NCBI GenBank assembly: GCA_039720395.1
Contig: CM077833.1
Coordinates: forward strand, 23,210,271 to 23,274,270
Direction of reading: 5' to 3'
DNA length: 64,000 bases
Source of the DNA: Liquidambar formosana
Lineage: Eukaryota; Streptophyta; Magnoliopsida; Saxifragales; Altingiaceae
Below are positions 33,893 through 43,941 of the stretch, piece by piece. The notes beneath the pieces were generated by a model, which made no database searches, was not told the origin of the DNA, and was given only the letters and a program-made list of their open reading frames with translations. Within the stretch, counting starts at the first letter, position 1; each line of letters opens with the position of its first letter. The position numbers were made by a program, and so were the translations under genes.

Positions 33893-34808
33893 TTAATGCA
33901 AATTCTTGTGACATGCCAATGTCAAGGGAATAGGAGGGTTTGAAAACGCTCCGGTTGAGATTTGATCAAAAATTATCTTGTTAGCTGCCTCAGTGTAATG
34001 AAATTCATCCCAATTTACTCGAACCGACGGGCGTTTACATGATCCGACAAATATTTTGGTACCATTAACACTAATTGTTTCTCCACAGCCACCACTGCCA
34101 TAGTTGTACTTGCCCCCATAACCACAGCAAACTACAAGTGGGAGCTCAAATCCTGCAGATTATTATCAAAACAATATGAGGAAAATTATTTGTAAAAAAA
34201 TAATAATTGTATTGGTTTATGTTTAGCAAATGTGAACAATTCATGGGTGTGAGATTGGTTAGGGGCCTTCAATGTGGTAGGCCAGGCCTATGTGCATCGT
34301 TTTGTCCACAGCTTAGGGCTTGATCCTCATATACAGATATTAGTGACCCATCAGCATGGACCAATTGAAGTACCCATATGACCAACGGGTTTCGATTGGT
34401 ATCAAGATAGGGTAGTGTTTGAGTAGGTTTAGGGTTTGAGTCCCTCCATTCTAATTAATGGAAATAAAAAGGAAGAAAAAAAAACCTGTATGGGCTTAAT
34501 CTAGTAAAAATTTTCAATGCGATCATTTGTGTATACGACTTACCGTATTTTTTTGGTTCGGTAAATAGAGAGTACTTGACCGAGTAGACGTCTACGTACG
34601 TAATTGCAGCCAAAGGAAGGTCATTTCTGAGTTGAATGACGGCCTCTTTCAATTTCAGATTGAAATACTTAGCGATGTCGTTGTAAGGCTTGGCACAACC
34701 GGCGCTGTCCAACTGAATGTTCGGCAAATTGGCCAAAATGTATGCGAGGCAGCCGATGGATCCTGTGTTGTGGATCCAAAATGATCTACCTCCCGAGTTG
34801 TATGTACT
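33893..34808 (-). pseudogene. GDSL pseudogene fragment: exons 4 and 5 only
   Basis: Exon 4 (34808-34544) and exon 5 (34152-33893) match copies 1 and 2 closely in length (265 and 260 bp), splice sites and frame, and the stop is preserved. Exons 2 and 3 are missing: the homology to intron 3 stops near 34997 and is followed by sequence like intron 1 of copy 3 (about 35010-35150 versus 56365-56500). Changes at normally constant sites are present: NTGSIGC instead of NTGPIGC in exon 4, and WDEFHY instead of WDGVHY in exon 5, though Asp and His remain. The nearest exon 1 in the right orientation is the mutated one at 49172-49436, after 14 kb of insertions. Without exons 2-3 the block II glycine and block III asparagine are lost, so it cannot make a normal enzyme. 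Confidence 0.88.
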
Positions 34809-35118
34809 CTGCATCATCACAACGTTCACAATTGTGGCACAAGTTCATCAAACAGACTTAACAAAAAACATAGCATGGGGTTTTAGTAGGGCCTTGGGTT
34901 GGACTGATGTACGCCCACACTAAGAAGAGAATAAATGGGCTCAGCTCTTCTTTTCTACCAGGGCCATCAAATAAGATGCTTCTCCTAAGAGTCATTTACT
35001 ATATTTCTTTTATAGTAAATGATCACATTGCGGTAAGTGACTTGAGGTTACAAATTAAATGTATGACCATTTATTAAAAAATGTGACTAACTTACCATTT
35101 AGGTATAGTATCCTCAAG

Positions 35119-35808
35119 GTACCATAGAAGTTCTCGTTAATCAAATACGTACACAGCATAAGAGGGTCGCAGAGTCGGTTTATGTAAATGGGGTCATCAG
35201 CGAGGATGAAGAGAGAAGGGGGAGAACGGTGGCGGATGCTCTTTAATTAACAAAAAAAGGGGCTGTTAGAGAGAAAAAAAAATGACTGATCACGGCGGCC
35301 ATGGCTGCCTCTAATTCTCTAACCATAGCAGTAGGAAGGAAAAAAAACAAGAAGGGAGAGAAAAAGGAAATAGAGATGGTGGTAACGGATTGTGGAAGAT
35401 GTTGGGATTTGCATTGTTGGTTGTCCTTCTTCAATTTTTTTTTTTTTTTTTTTTTGTTGTTTTGTTTTTGTTTTTGCTTTGATTAATTCAAGAAAAAAAA
35501 ATAAGAAGAAGAATAAGAAAAACACAGTTGTCCAACAAAAATGGAGTTGGCCGCCGATTAAAATTAATTTTTTTTATTATAAAAACAACACCAAGCATAT
35601 GGCCGGCAAACTCCATGCCCAAACCCAACCCAACCTACCCAGCCCAAGTATGTTTTTCTTCAGCTACAGCCAAGCTTGGTTTTGTAACGGTTTCCGACAA
35701 TAATAATTCTTAAACATCCCAACATATAATTCTCAAAAGAAGCAAAAAAAAAAAAAAAATGTGAAGACAAATTAAGAAGGAGACGTCACTGGGAAGAAAC
35801 CCCATTTT
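35119..35808. repeat. About 700-bp direct duplicate, first copy
   Basis: This matches a second copy that runs 36460-36634 and continues at 47436-47954; the hAT element splits the second copy. Shared text includes 'ctcgttaa.caaatacgtac', 'gggggagaacggtggcgg', 'tggaagatgttgggattt' and 'cccaacatataattctcaaa'. The copies are separated by about 650 bp. Poly-A and poly-T runs within create spurious open frames. Confidence 0.8.
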
Positions 35809-37017
35809 TTCTTCGCTGGGGTGGTCATGGGTCAGGTGAGTATGGGTTTGGGGTTCATCCGCCATCCGCTTATGTCTTGGCGGGTAAACTAAATTCGCAT
35901 CTACTTCCGCCCACACAAGCAGGTGGTTTTGACCCACGTAACACATCGGGTTATAGGTGGGTTGCGGGTGGGTCTATGGGTTAGGATTTTAGTTGGATCT
36001 TGCTAGTTTTCTTTTCCCCCTTAATTTGGCCATACCATTTTATATCTTAAAAACACAAACAAAAAAAGAAGATAAAAGGATAAATAATTCAAGACATATA
36101 TTGATTATATTTATTATATATATATATATATATATATAGAAAGAGGGAGAAAGAACACGAACAGTAAAATAAAAATTATAAAACATATATTAATTCTTTA
36201 AAAAAAAATAGAAGTCAAGAATCAATGATATACCGTCACATGTAATATGATAATTTAATAAATATGAAAATTTGCAAACGGGTGGGTTTGAATCGGTTTT
36301 TTTCTTTCAAAACCGCGAACCACCCACGAAACCGCAAAAAAATAAAATCCTAAACCATTACCCACCCATCCCATCAGTTGAATCCACCCAATGCCTTCAG
36401 GTAGGGTCGGATTGGGCGGTTTTTGTGGGCCGAACGAATCTGAGAGCACCCCTACAAGGTACCATAGAATTTCTCGTTAAGCAAATACGTACACAGCACA
36501 AGGGGGTCACAGCGTCAGTTTATTTAGATAGGGTCGTTAGTGAGGATGAAGAGAAAAGGGGGAGAACGGTGGCGGCGACTCTTTATTAACAAAAAAAAGG
36601 GGTGTTAGAGAGAAAAAAAATGACCGATCATGGCTAGGGGTGTTTGTGGTTCGGTTTGGTTCGGTTTTAAGGTAGATCTTAAACCAAACCATACTATATA
36701 AAAAACCAAACCAAACCATAAAATTTCGGTTTGGTTTGGTTCGGTTTCAGTTTTATCCTATCAAATAGCAACAAATAATTAAAAATAGAAAAATGACACG
36801 CCAAACTCTACATAAAAACATTTTTAATAAAATAATTACATTAGCAACTAAAAAAAACATTAAACATTGTATCAAAATAGAAAAGAATTGACTTATGTCA
36901 ATTCAATTTCAAATCTCCAATCTAATACGTGCCAATATCTCACACAACAATAATAGTTAGTTTAATACATACTAATCTAATAAAGAAAAAACATTAAGAA
37001 AATTTACAATCTATTAC

Positions 37018-38455
37018 TGTTGTCCCAAGTGAATAACCCTAGAGGGGGGGTGAATAGGGTTATAGGCCAATTAAAAGGAAATTATAACAATCAAAAATCT
37101 GATTATTGCAAGCTAAAATAAATGTAAGACAATGCAATAATAATGAGATTAAGGGAAGAAGAATGCAAACGATATAACGAGGTTCGGCCTCCCGCCTACG
37201 TCCTCGCCTCAAGAGCGCGCTTGAGGATTCACCAATCCACTATCACTCTCCTTCAAGGTGGAGCAGCAAACCTTTACAACTTGAGTGTTCTTCACCAACA
37301 CTTAGCCAAATGCACTCTTCTCAAGTGCTTACAAAGAAAGGTATTCACAACCCTTTTGATACAAAGTATTTGGAGATGATTTTGTGTACAAAGAAGACTT
37401 TCTCAAAGAGTAAATACACAGCAAAATGAAAGCACACTTCAGCTATTGATTGATTTCAATGAATGCTCACAAGAGGAATTAGGGCTTGTAATTGATTTTC
37501 TTGTTTTTGCTCAATGAATGCTCATAAATGAGCTCAAGCCTTGTATTTATACTCAAGGGGTCCATACTAGCCGTTCTGGAACAATAAATGCCGGGAAAAG
37601 AAGTTTGGTGGGCAATAAATGCTTCAAATGTCCGTTAAAAAACTAGCCGTTATAACTTTCCCGAGGATTTCAGCCGGCTGAAAAATCTTTCAGCCGTCTG
37701 AAATATCCATTTCAGCCGTCTGAATGAGGCTACTGAATATTCCAGAGAGGGTGTTTAAAAGGAACCAAAGATCATGATTCTCAGCCGTCTCAAACTTGCC
37801 TTTCAGCCGTCTGAAATGTTATTTCAGCCGTCTGATTAAGGCTGCTGAAAATATCAGAGAAGTTAACATTTGACATGCGAGCAAGCCTGCTCCTTCAGCC
37901 GTCTGATCAAACTTTCAGCCGGCTCAAACTTAATTTCAGCCGGCTCAAAGAGCCGTCTGAAAAATACAGAGAGAGTGTTCTTTAGGAGTTCACTTTTTCA
38001 GCCTGCTGAAAAAGGTTCAGCCTGCTGAAACCTCATTTTCAGCCGGCTGAAACATTGTTTCAGCCGTCTGAAAAACCCTGATTTCAGACAAAATACAACT
38101 TTCTTTCCTTTTGAATAGTTTGTCATTTTTAAGTCTTTAAGGTCATTGAATTTGTAAAGATTTAAGCCCTTCCAACTGGTGAGCAAGGATTGAAAACAAT
38201 CTTACAAGATTTTCCTAGTGTTGTCACAAATTGACTTGATAAAACTTGATTGCTCTTGAACAATTGATGGATCCATTGCTTTCTTAACATCTTTGCTTTG
38301 CTTTGCTTTGTGCATTTTGATCCTTGCTGCTTTGAACCATTTAGTGGCTTTGATACCTGTCTAGATTCATCACTTAAATGCTCATTAGTCCTTTAAACAT
38401 CTTCTTATGTATTGTTATCATCAAAACCTCGGGGATTAAACCATTTAGGCCAACA
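37018..38455 (-). repeat. 3' LTR of the Copia element
   Basis: This 1438-bp LTR is bounded by TGTTG and CAACA on the plus strand. It contains an array of 14 palindromic AGCC motifs (37668-38073). Compared with the 5' LTR, the differences seen are near 37178, near 37410 and near 38067. Confidence 0.95.
37668..38073. repeat. Palindrome array in the 3' LTR (14 motifs)
   Basis: The core motif TTTCAGCCGGCTGAAA is a perfect 16-bp palindrome. Variants are TTTCAGCCGTCTGAAA, TTCAGCCTGCTGAAA and TTCAGCCGGCTCAAA. About 14 copies occur in 406 bp at irregular spacing, on a sequence otherwise AT-rich. Each perfect copy could form a small hairpin in RNA or a symmetric protein site in DNA. Confidence 0.9.
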
Positions 38456-38469
38456 ATCTCCCCCTTTTT
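38456..38469 (-). promoter_or_regulatory. Polypurine tract of the Copia element
   Basis: On the minus strand the sequence reads AAAAAGGGGGAGAT immediately before the 3' LTR. It is the expected primer for plus-strand DNA synthesis. Similar AGGGGGAGAT-like motifs recur on the minus strand at about 38520-38528 and 38753-38765, as multiple polypurine signals do in Sireviruses. Confidence 0.85.
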
Positions 38470-38783
38470 GATGATGACAATCCATAGATGTTTTGATGGG
38501 GTAAAATGCACAATAAATATCTCCCCCTATCATTATGCATCATATATATATGTCATATTTAACGGCATTTGCAATCATTTAAGCAAATCTCAACATGAAC
38601 ATGTAAATGAAATGTGCAAACAGTAATCATTCCATGGATGATAGATTAAAACAAAATTTCATTTTCATATATCATTTCCTTTTTCCAAATGTTCCAAAAA
38701 AAATTACATTTCTATGCACATGTTTTCAACAAAATCCAAACATCTATCAAACCATCTCCCCCTTTGTCATCGATCAAAAAAAA

Positions 38784-40274
38784 TCACAATGGAAAGGCGG
38801 GAAGGGAGGCACGAAGCTGCTGGGTGATCTGAGCTTGGCAGTCCTTGACGTCCTTGATCTCACACGCCATCTCGTCCATCCGATCATGCAGGGCTTCCAT
38901 TTTGGTGGAGACGTAGCTCGTCAAGTCGGTCATCTGCTGGGAGAGGGCGAGAAACATGTCACGGACAGTGGATGGAGGAGTAGGATGGGTAGGAGGAATG
39001 GGAGTAGGTGGAGTACGGGGAGGAGGCGGGATAGTGGAAGATGAGGGTACTGTAGTGGTGGGTGGTGGAGGAGGAATAGGGAGGTCCTGTCCAGCATGGA
39101 GATCCTGCAGCTCGGTATCATCCTCGGCGGCAGGTATCGCACCCTTCTTCATCCAGACTCCATCAATAAGAGTGTAATTCAACCAGCCCATGAATGAGGA
39201 GTTGATCTTGTTTCTGAAGGTGGGATGAAAGATATCGCCTGTGGTTGGGGGCACGCCATAATGAGTGAACAAAACCGTCAAAGCGGCACCATATGGGAGT
39301 ATGCTCTTGCCCTCCACTTCTTTTCCTTTCTTGGACTCATTCTTGGTCTTTTCCACACAGGACCTCATGTGATAAAGCATTAAGTGCCCCAAATTGATGG
39401 GTCGGCCATTTAGAATGCACCAAAGAAGAGCAATATCCATATAAGTGACATGATTTTTTCCGCCTCCTCTTGGAACGATGTTGTAGAAGAGAATCTTGTG
39501 CAAGAGATTGCATTCCAAGGAGAATTCACTCAAGTCTGGTTTGTAGGGCTCCGTGATATCATCGCGTCCCAAAATCTGTTTGAGGGCATCAACATGGTGA
39601 AAACCCTCAATCCGAGGCCATGTATGCGTCTCAGTGATGACAATCCCCCCTTGTGGAACATGAAACAAAGTGTTGAGCAACTGGTCATTCAAATTCATAT
39701 GTTTCCCTTTGACATAAGATGTGGCAATCCCGGGAGAGGCCATGGTGAAATGGGTGTAGAAAACACGAACCAATGTGTTGTAACATGGTTCGGATAGGGT
39801 GCAGAATTCTAACAAACCAACATTTTGCAATAATGAACAAATTCGAAAGTGATGTTGGTTGAGAAAGGTAGGATCAACAATTTTAGGGTAGACTACCTTT
39901 TTGGAGTAGAATTTTTGGGCAAATAAGGTGCCGAAATCAGGAGATAGGTACATAGGAGGATCCACTTCTGGAGGTGCTTCATGCCCTTCGGATGGTTCGT
40001 GCCCCGAATCATAGTTCGGATCGCCAGGTGGAGCACGACGTGGAGAAGATGCTGGTGGGGGTTGTGGCACTGGTGGTGGCTGCTGTCGACGATAACGACG
40101 TGGGACTGCCGGAATAATAGGTGCTTGTTCGACCGGAGGAGGCTCCGACGTTTGGTGTTGACGAGGACGGTGGCGTTCTGTTCCTGCGGCACTGGATTTT
40201 TTTAATTTCTTCGTGGGTCGAGATGATTCTCCACTGTTAGGAATCGAGGGCTTGGTCTTCTTGAGGTTCACCAT
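38784..40274 (-). CDS. Env-like / 'putative plant transposon protein' third ORF (496 aa)
   Basis: This is a complete single ORF downstream of pol. The first about 100 residues are basic and Pro/Gln-rich (LKKTKPS, RRYRRQQPPPVPQPPP), likely disordered. Residues about 105-360 form a folded region (FYSKKVVYPK, LNDQLLNTLFHVPQGG, LHKILFYNIVPRGG, YMDIALLWCILNGRPINLGH) that I recognise as the plant-transposon-protein domain often found in such third ORFs. After a Pro/Thr-rich stretch (PPPPPTTTVPSSS) comes a C-terminal helix likely to form a coiled coil (about 440-485). No signal peptide or clear membrane segment is visible, so 'envelope-like' describes position rather than proven function. It starts with its own ATG 520 bp after the pol stop. 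In soybean SIRE1 the third ORF is instead reported to be reached by stop-codon suppression. Confidence 0.8.
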   Translation of the reverse strand: MVNLKKTKPSIPNSGESSRPTKKLKKSSAAGTERHRPRQHQTSEPPPVEQAPIIPAVPRRYRRQQPPPVPQPPPASSPRRAPPGDPNYDSGHEPSEGHEAPPEVDPPMYLSPDFGTLFAQKFYSKKVVYPKIVDPTFLNQHHFRICSLLQNVGLLEFCTLSEPCYNTLVRVFYTHFTMASPGIATSYVKGKHMNLNDQLLNTLFHVPQGGIVITETHTWPRIEGFHHVDALKQILGRDDITEPYKPDLSEFSLECNLLHKILFYNIVPRGGGKNHVTYMDIALLWCILNGRPINLGHLMLYHMRSCVEKTKNESKKGKEVEGKSILPYGAALTVLFTHYGVPPTTGDIFHPTFRNKINSSFMGWLNYTLIDGVWMKKGAIPAAEDDTELQDLHAGQDLPIPPPPPTTTVPSSSTIPPPPRTPPTPIPPTHPTPPSTVRDMFLALSQQMTDLTSYVSTKMEALHDRMDEMACEIKDVKDCQAQITQQLRASLPAFPL

Positions 40275-40390
40275 TGAAGAGAGACGGATTAGGGTTTTAG
40301 GAGGAGAGAGAGAGAGGAATAGTGAAAGCCGCGAAATTTGGATTCAAAAGATGAACAGTTAGGGTTTGAACAGTATAAATACCCCGAAGC

Positions 40391-40733
40391 TTTCAGCCGG
40401 CTGAGAGTTTTATCAGCCGTCTGAAATCCCAATTTCGGTCGGCTTGGATATATTTAAGCCGGCTGAAACAGCCGTCCGAGAAAACCAGTTAACCCTAAAT
40501 TTTGGAAATCCAAGGGACCCTCTTTCAGCCGTCTGACGAAGCCAGTCAGCCGTCTAAAAGATGACTTTCAGTCGTCTTCTACATTTTTCAGCCGGCTGAA
40601 TCAAGCCGTCTGAAAAAGTCAGAGAGCACTCAAAAAGAATGTTCAGAACCAGGAGTTTCAGCCGTCTGACTGAGTGAGTCAGCCGTCTGAAAGAATTTTC
40701 AGCCGGCTGAAAGTTCCTTCAGCCGTCTGAAAA
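40391..40733. repeat. Palindrome array between pol and the third ORF (about 14 motifs)
   Basis: This is the same motif family as in the LTRs (TTTCAGCCGGCTGAAA, TCAGCCGTCTGAAA and degenerate forms). It fills most of the untranslated gap between the pol stop (40794) and the third-ORF start (40274). The copies are more diverged than those in the LTR, and no reading frame crosses them. Confidence 0.88.
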
Positions 40734-40793
40734 TATCAGACAGAAAAATAAAAAAAATTTTGGGTGCAGAAAATCATTATAATGAACATGTTA

Positions 40794-43700
40794 TCAAATT
40801 TCATCACTTAAACACATCCCAAGTTCACGTTTAATGAAATTAAACCTATCCTCTTGAAGTGGTTTTGTAAAAATATCCGCCAATTGATGTTCGGTACCGA
40901 CAAATTCAATTTCAACATCTCCTTTTTGAACATGATCTCTTATAAAGTGATGTCTTATTTCAATATGTTTGGTTCGTGAGTGCTGAATAGGATTCTTAGT
41001 AAGATTAATTGCACTTGTATTATCACATTTTATGGGAATATGATCATAATGAAGTCCAAAGTCCTCAAGTTGTTGTTTCATGTACAATACTTGTGCACAA
41101 CAACTTCCGGCCGCCAAATACTCGGCCTCGGCTGTAGAAAGAGCAACCGAGGTTTGTTTCTTGCTAAACCAAGAAACTAGGGAGTGTCCAAGAAAGTGAC
41201 ACGTCCCACTTGTGCTTTTGCGACCATCTTTGCATCCGGCAAAGTCCGCATCGGAGTAACTAAGCATGTCAAATGATGTGAATTTAGGATACCATATGCC
41301 AAGATTTATAGTGCCACTAAGATATTTAAATATGCGTTTAACGGCAAACATGTGAGATTCTTTAGGACATGATTGATATCTAGCACACAAACATACACTA
41401 TACATAATATCCGGTCTACTAGCGGTGAGATAAAGTAAACTACCAATCATACCTCGGTATTTCTTTTGATCAACGCATTTACCTTTCTCATCTTTTTCAA
41501 GTTTGATGGAGGTGCTCATTGGTGTGGCGAAATTCCTTCCATCTTCCAATCCATACTTCTTGATTAAATCTTTGACATATTTGGATTGATTTAAGAAGGT
41601 TCCTTCCTTTGTTTGCTTGATTTGTAATCCAAGGAAGAAGTTGAGTTCGCCCATCATGCTCATTTCAAATTCTTCTTGCATGACTTTAGCAAAATCCTCA
41701 CATAAACTTACATTAGTAGAACCAAAGATAATGTCATCAACATATATTTGAATAATAAGCATGTCCTTATCAATGGTTTTAATAAAAAGTGTGGTGTCAA
41801 GTTTTCCCCGTTTAAAACCATTTTTGATTAGAAAACCACTAAGTCTTTCATACCAAGCTCTAGGAGCTTGTTTCAATCCATATAAGGCTTTTGATAATTT
41901 GAATACGTGGTTTGGAAATTCATGACTTTCAAAACCGGGAGGTTGTTCAACATAAACTTCCTCTTCAATAAAACCATTTAGAAAAGCACTCTTGACATCC
42001 ATTTGAAATAATTTGAAATCTTTATGACATGCAAATACAAGTAACATCCTAATGGCTTCAAGTCTAGCAACCGGTGCATATGTTTCATCATAATCAATGC
42101 CTTCTTGTTGATTGAAACCTTGGGCAACTAGACGTGCCTTGTTTCTTACAATGGTGCCCGATTCATCCTTCTTGTTTCTATATACCCACTTGGTGCCTAT
42201 TACACCATGGTTATGTGGTCTAGGAACTAAGGTCCAAACCTTGTTCCTTTCAAATTGGTTAAGCTCTTCTTGCATAGCTAGTATCCAAGATTCATCACTT
42301 TCGGCTTCATTTATGTTTTTAGGTTCAATTTGAGATAAAAATGCAAGATGATCACATATATTTCTCATGGAAGAACGAGTTCTTACCCCACGTGAGGGTT
42401 CACCTAGGATTTGATCCTTAGGATGATTCCTCACAAATTTCCAAGTCTTGGTGACATCCGGATGAAGTGGAGTGTCTTCAATTTCTACTTCTTCTTCCGG
42501 TTTCTTGATTTCAATGACTTCATCTTCTTCCTTCTCTTTGTCTTTGCCTTGTGGGTTTTGCTTGTCATTAAGATTCAAGTTCTCAACTTGTTCTTGCAAG
42601 CTTGTACCTATATCATCATCATCATCCACATTTCTCTTGGGAGCAAGTGGGTTAGTTTCATCAAATACAACATGCATTGATTCTTGAACGGTTAAAGTTC
42701 TCTTATTAAACACCCTATATGCTTTGCTCTTCATAGAATAACCAAGAAACACACCTTCATCGGATTTAGAGTCAAATTTAGAAAGTTTATCTCTATCATT
42801 TAATATAAAGCATTTACAACCAAAAACTCTAAAGTAACCTATATTAGGCTTCTTATCATTCCATAATTCATAGGGAGTTTTACCAAGTTTAGATCTTAAT
42901 AGTACTCGATTCATAACATAGCATGCGGTGTTAACGGCTTCGGCCCAAAAGTATTGAGGCAAGGAATGTTCATTAAGCATGGTTCTAGACATTTCTTCAA
43001 GAGTTCTATTCTTTCTTTCAACCACACCATTTTGTTGAGGAGTTCTAGGAGCGGAGAAATTATGATCAAAACCATTTTCGTTACAATATTGTTCAATATC
43101 TTTATTGACAAATTCGCTCCCCCTATCACTCCTAACATGTGTAATGGTATAGCCTTTCTCATTTTGGACTCTTCTACAATATGCAATAAATGTAGCATGA
43201 GTCTCATCTTTATGTGCAAGGAAGAACACCCATGTATATCTAGAGTAGTCATCAACAATCACAAATGCATAATGCTTCCCTCCAAGACTTGCAATAGCAA
43301 TGGGTCCAAATAAGTCCATATGAATGAGTTGCAAAGGTCTAGTAGTTGAGATATGAGATTTTGTTTTAAAAGAAGACTTGGTTTGTTTTCCAAATTGGCA
43401 TGCACTACAAACACCATCTTTTGAAAACTTTGCTTTTGGTAATCCTCTAACTAGTTCATGCCTAGAAAGTTTTGAAATCAAATCCATGCTAGCATGTCCA
43501 AGCCTTCTATGCCATAACCAATGATTTTCATTTAAAGCGGAGAAGCAATGTACATTTTGTAATGCGATTTCTTCAAACTCTATAGCATAGATGTTACCAA
43601 TCCTATATGCAACGAATAGGGTCTTACCATCATCCTCAATTATGCATTTATTTGATTTAAAAGTAACTCTATAGCCTTTATCACATAGTTGACTAATGCT

Positions 43701-43925
43701 AAGGAGATTATGCTTTAAGCCATCAACTAATAAAACATTTTCAACACAAAGTGAGGAATTCTTACCAACCTTTCCAATGCCAATTATCTTACCCTTGGCA
43801 TTGTCTCCAAATGTCACGAAGCCGCCATCCTTGGGCTTCAAAGAGACGAACTTTGATCTATCACCCGTCATATGCCTTGAGCAACCGCTATCAAGAAACC
43901 ATTTCTCATTGCTTGAGGACTTCAA
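40794..43925 (-). CDS. Copia pol polyprotein: protease, integrase, RT, RNase H
   Basis: Open for 1043 codons. In order: protease with the DSG active site in DSGCSRHMTG (about residues 12-21); gag-pre-integrase zinc finger (HRRLGHAS, CSACQFGKQ); integrase catalytic core with the D-D-E set (HMDLFGPI, SDRGSEF, PQQNGVVERKNRT); reverse transcriptase (MDVKSAFLNG, YVDDIIFG); RNase H (SDADFAGC, TAEAEYLAAG, CDNTSAINL); and a C-terminal IFTKPL motif. All expected catalytic residues seem present. The track start is a non-ATG codon. A TAG lies three codons upstream in this frame, and gag is in another frame, so pol is not simply continuous with gag here. Confidence 0.93.
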   Translation of the reverse strand: MKSSSNEKWFLDSGCSRHMTGDRSKFVSLKPKDGGFVTFGDNAKGKIIGIGKVGKNSSLCVENVLLVDGLKHNLLSISQLCDKGYRVTFKSNKCIIEDDGKTLFVAYRIGNIYAIEFEEIALQNVHCFSALNENHWLWHRRLGHASMDLISKLSRHELVRGLPKAKFSKDGVCSACQFGKQTKSSFKTKSHISTTRPLQLIHMDLFGPIAIASLGGKHYAFVIVDDYSRYTWVFFLAHKDETHATFIAYCRRVQNEKGYTITHVRSDRGSEFVNKDIEQYCNENGFDHNFSAPRTPQQNGVVERKNRTLEEMSRTMLNEHSLPQYFWAEAVNTACYVMNRVLLRSKLGKTPYELWNDKKPNIGYFRVFGCKCFILNDRDKLSKFDSKSDEGVFLGYSMKSKAYRVFNKRTLTVQESMHVVFDETNPLAPKRNVDDDDDIGTSLQEQVENLNLNDKQNPQGKDKEKEEDEVIEIKKPEEEVEIEDTPLHPDVTKTWKFVRNHPKDQILGEPSRGVRTRSSMRNICDHLAFLSQIEPKNINEAESDESWILAMQEELNQFERNKVWTLVPRPHNHGVIGTKWVYRNKKDESGTIVRNKARLVAQGFNQQEGIDYDETYAPVARLEAIRMLLVFACHKDFKLFQMDVKSAFLNGFIEEEVYVEQPPGFESHEFPNHVFKLSKALYGLKQAPRAWYERLSGFLIKNGFKRGKLDTTLFIKTIDKDMLIIQIYVDDIIFGSTNVSLCEDFAKVMQEEFEMSMMGELNFFLGLQIKQTKEGTFLNQSKYVKDLIKKYGLEDGRNFATPMSTSIKLEKDEKGKCVDQKKYRGMIGSLLYLTASRPDIMYSVCLCARYQSCPKESHMFAVKRIFKYLSGTINLGIWYPKFTSFDMLSYSDADFAGCKDGRKSTSGTCHFLGHSLVSWFSKKQTSVALSTAEAEYLAAGSCCAQVLYMKQQLEDFGLHYDHIPIKCDNTSAINLTKNPIQHSRTKHIEIRHHFIRDHVQKGDVEIEFVGTEHQLADIFTKPLQEDRFNFIKRELGMCLSDEI

Positions 43926-43941
43926 GCATACCTACACAAGT

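Noticed and set aside
35243..35713. Several frames rich in Phe, Lys and Leu on both strands
   Set aside because: Caused by poly-A and poly-T runs in the about 700-bp duplicate.
38607..39177. Plus-strand ORFs of 145 and 73 aa
   Set aside because: Antisense shadows of the Pro/Thr-rich C-terminal part of the retrotransposon's third ORF.
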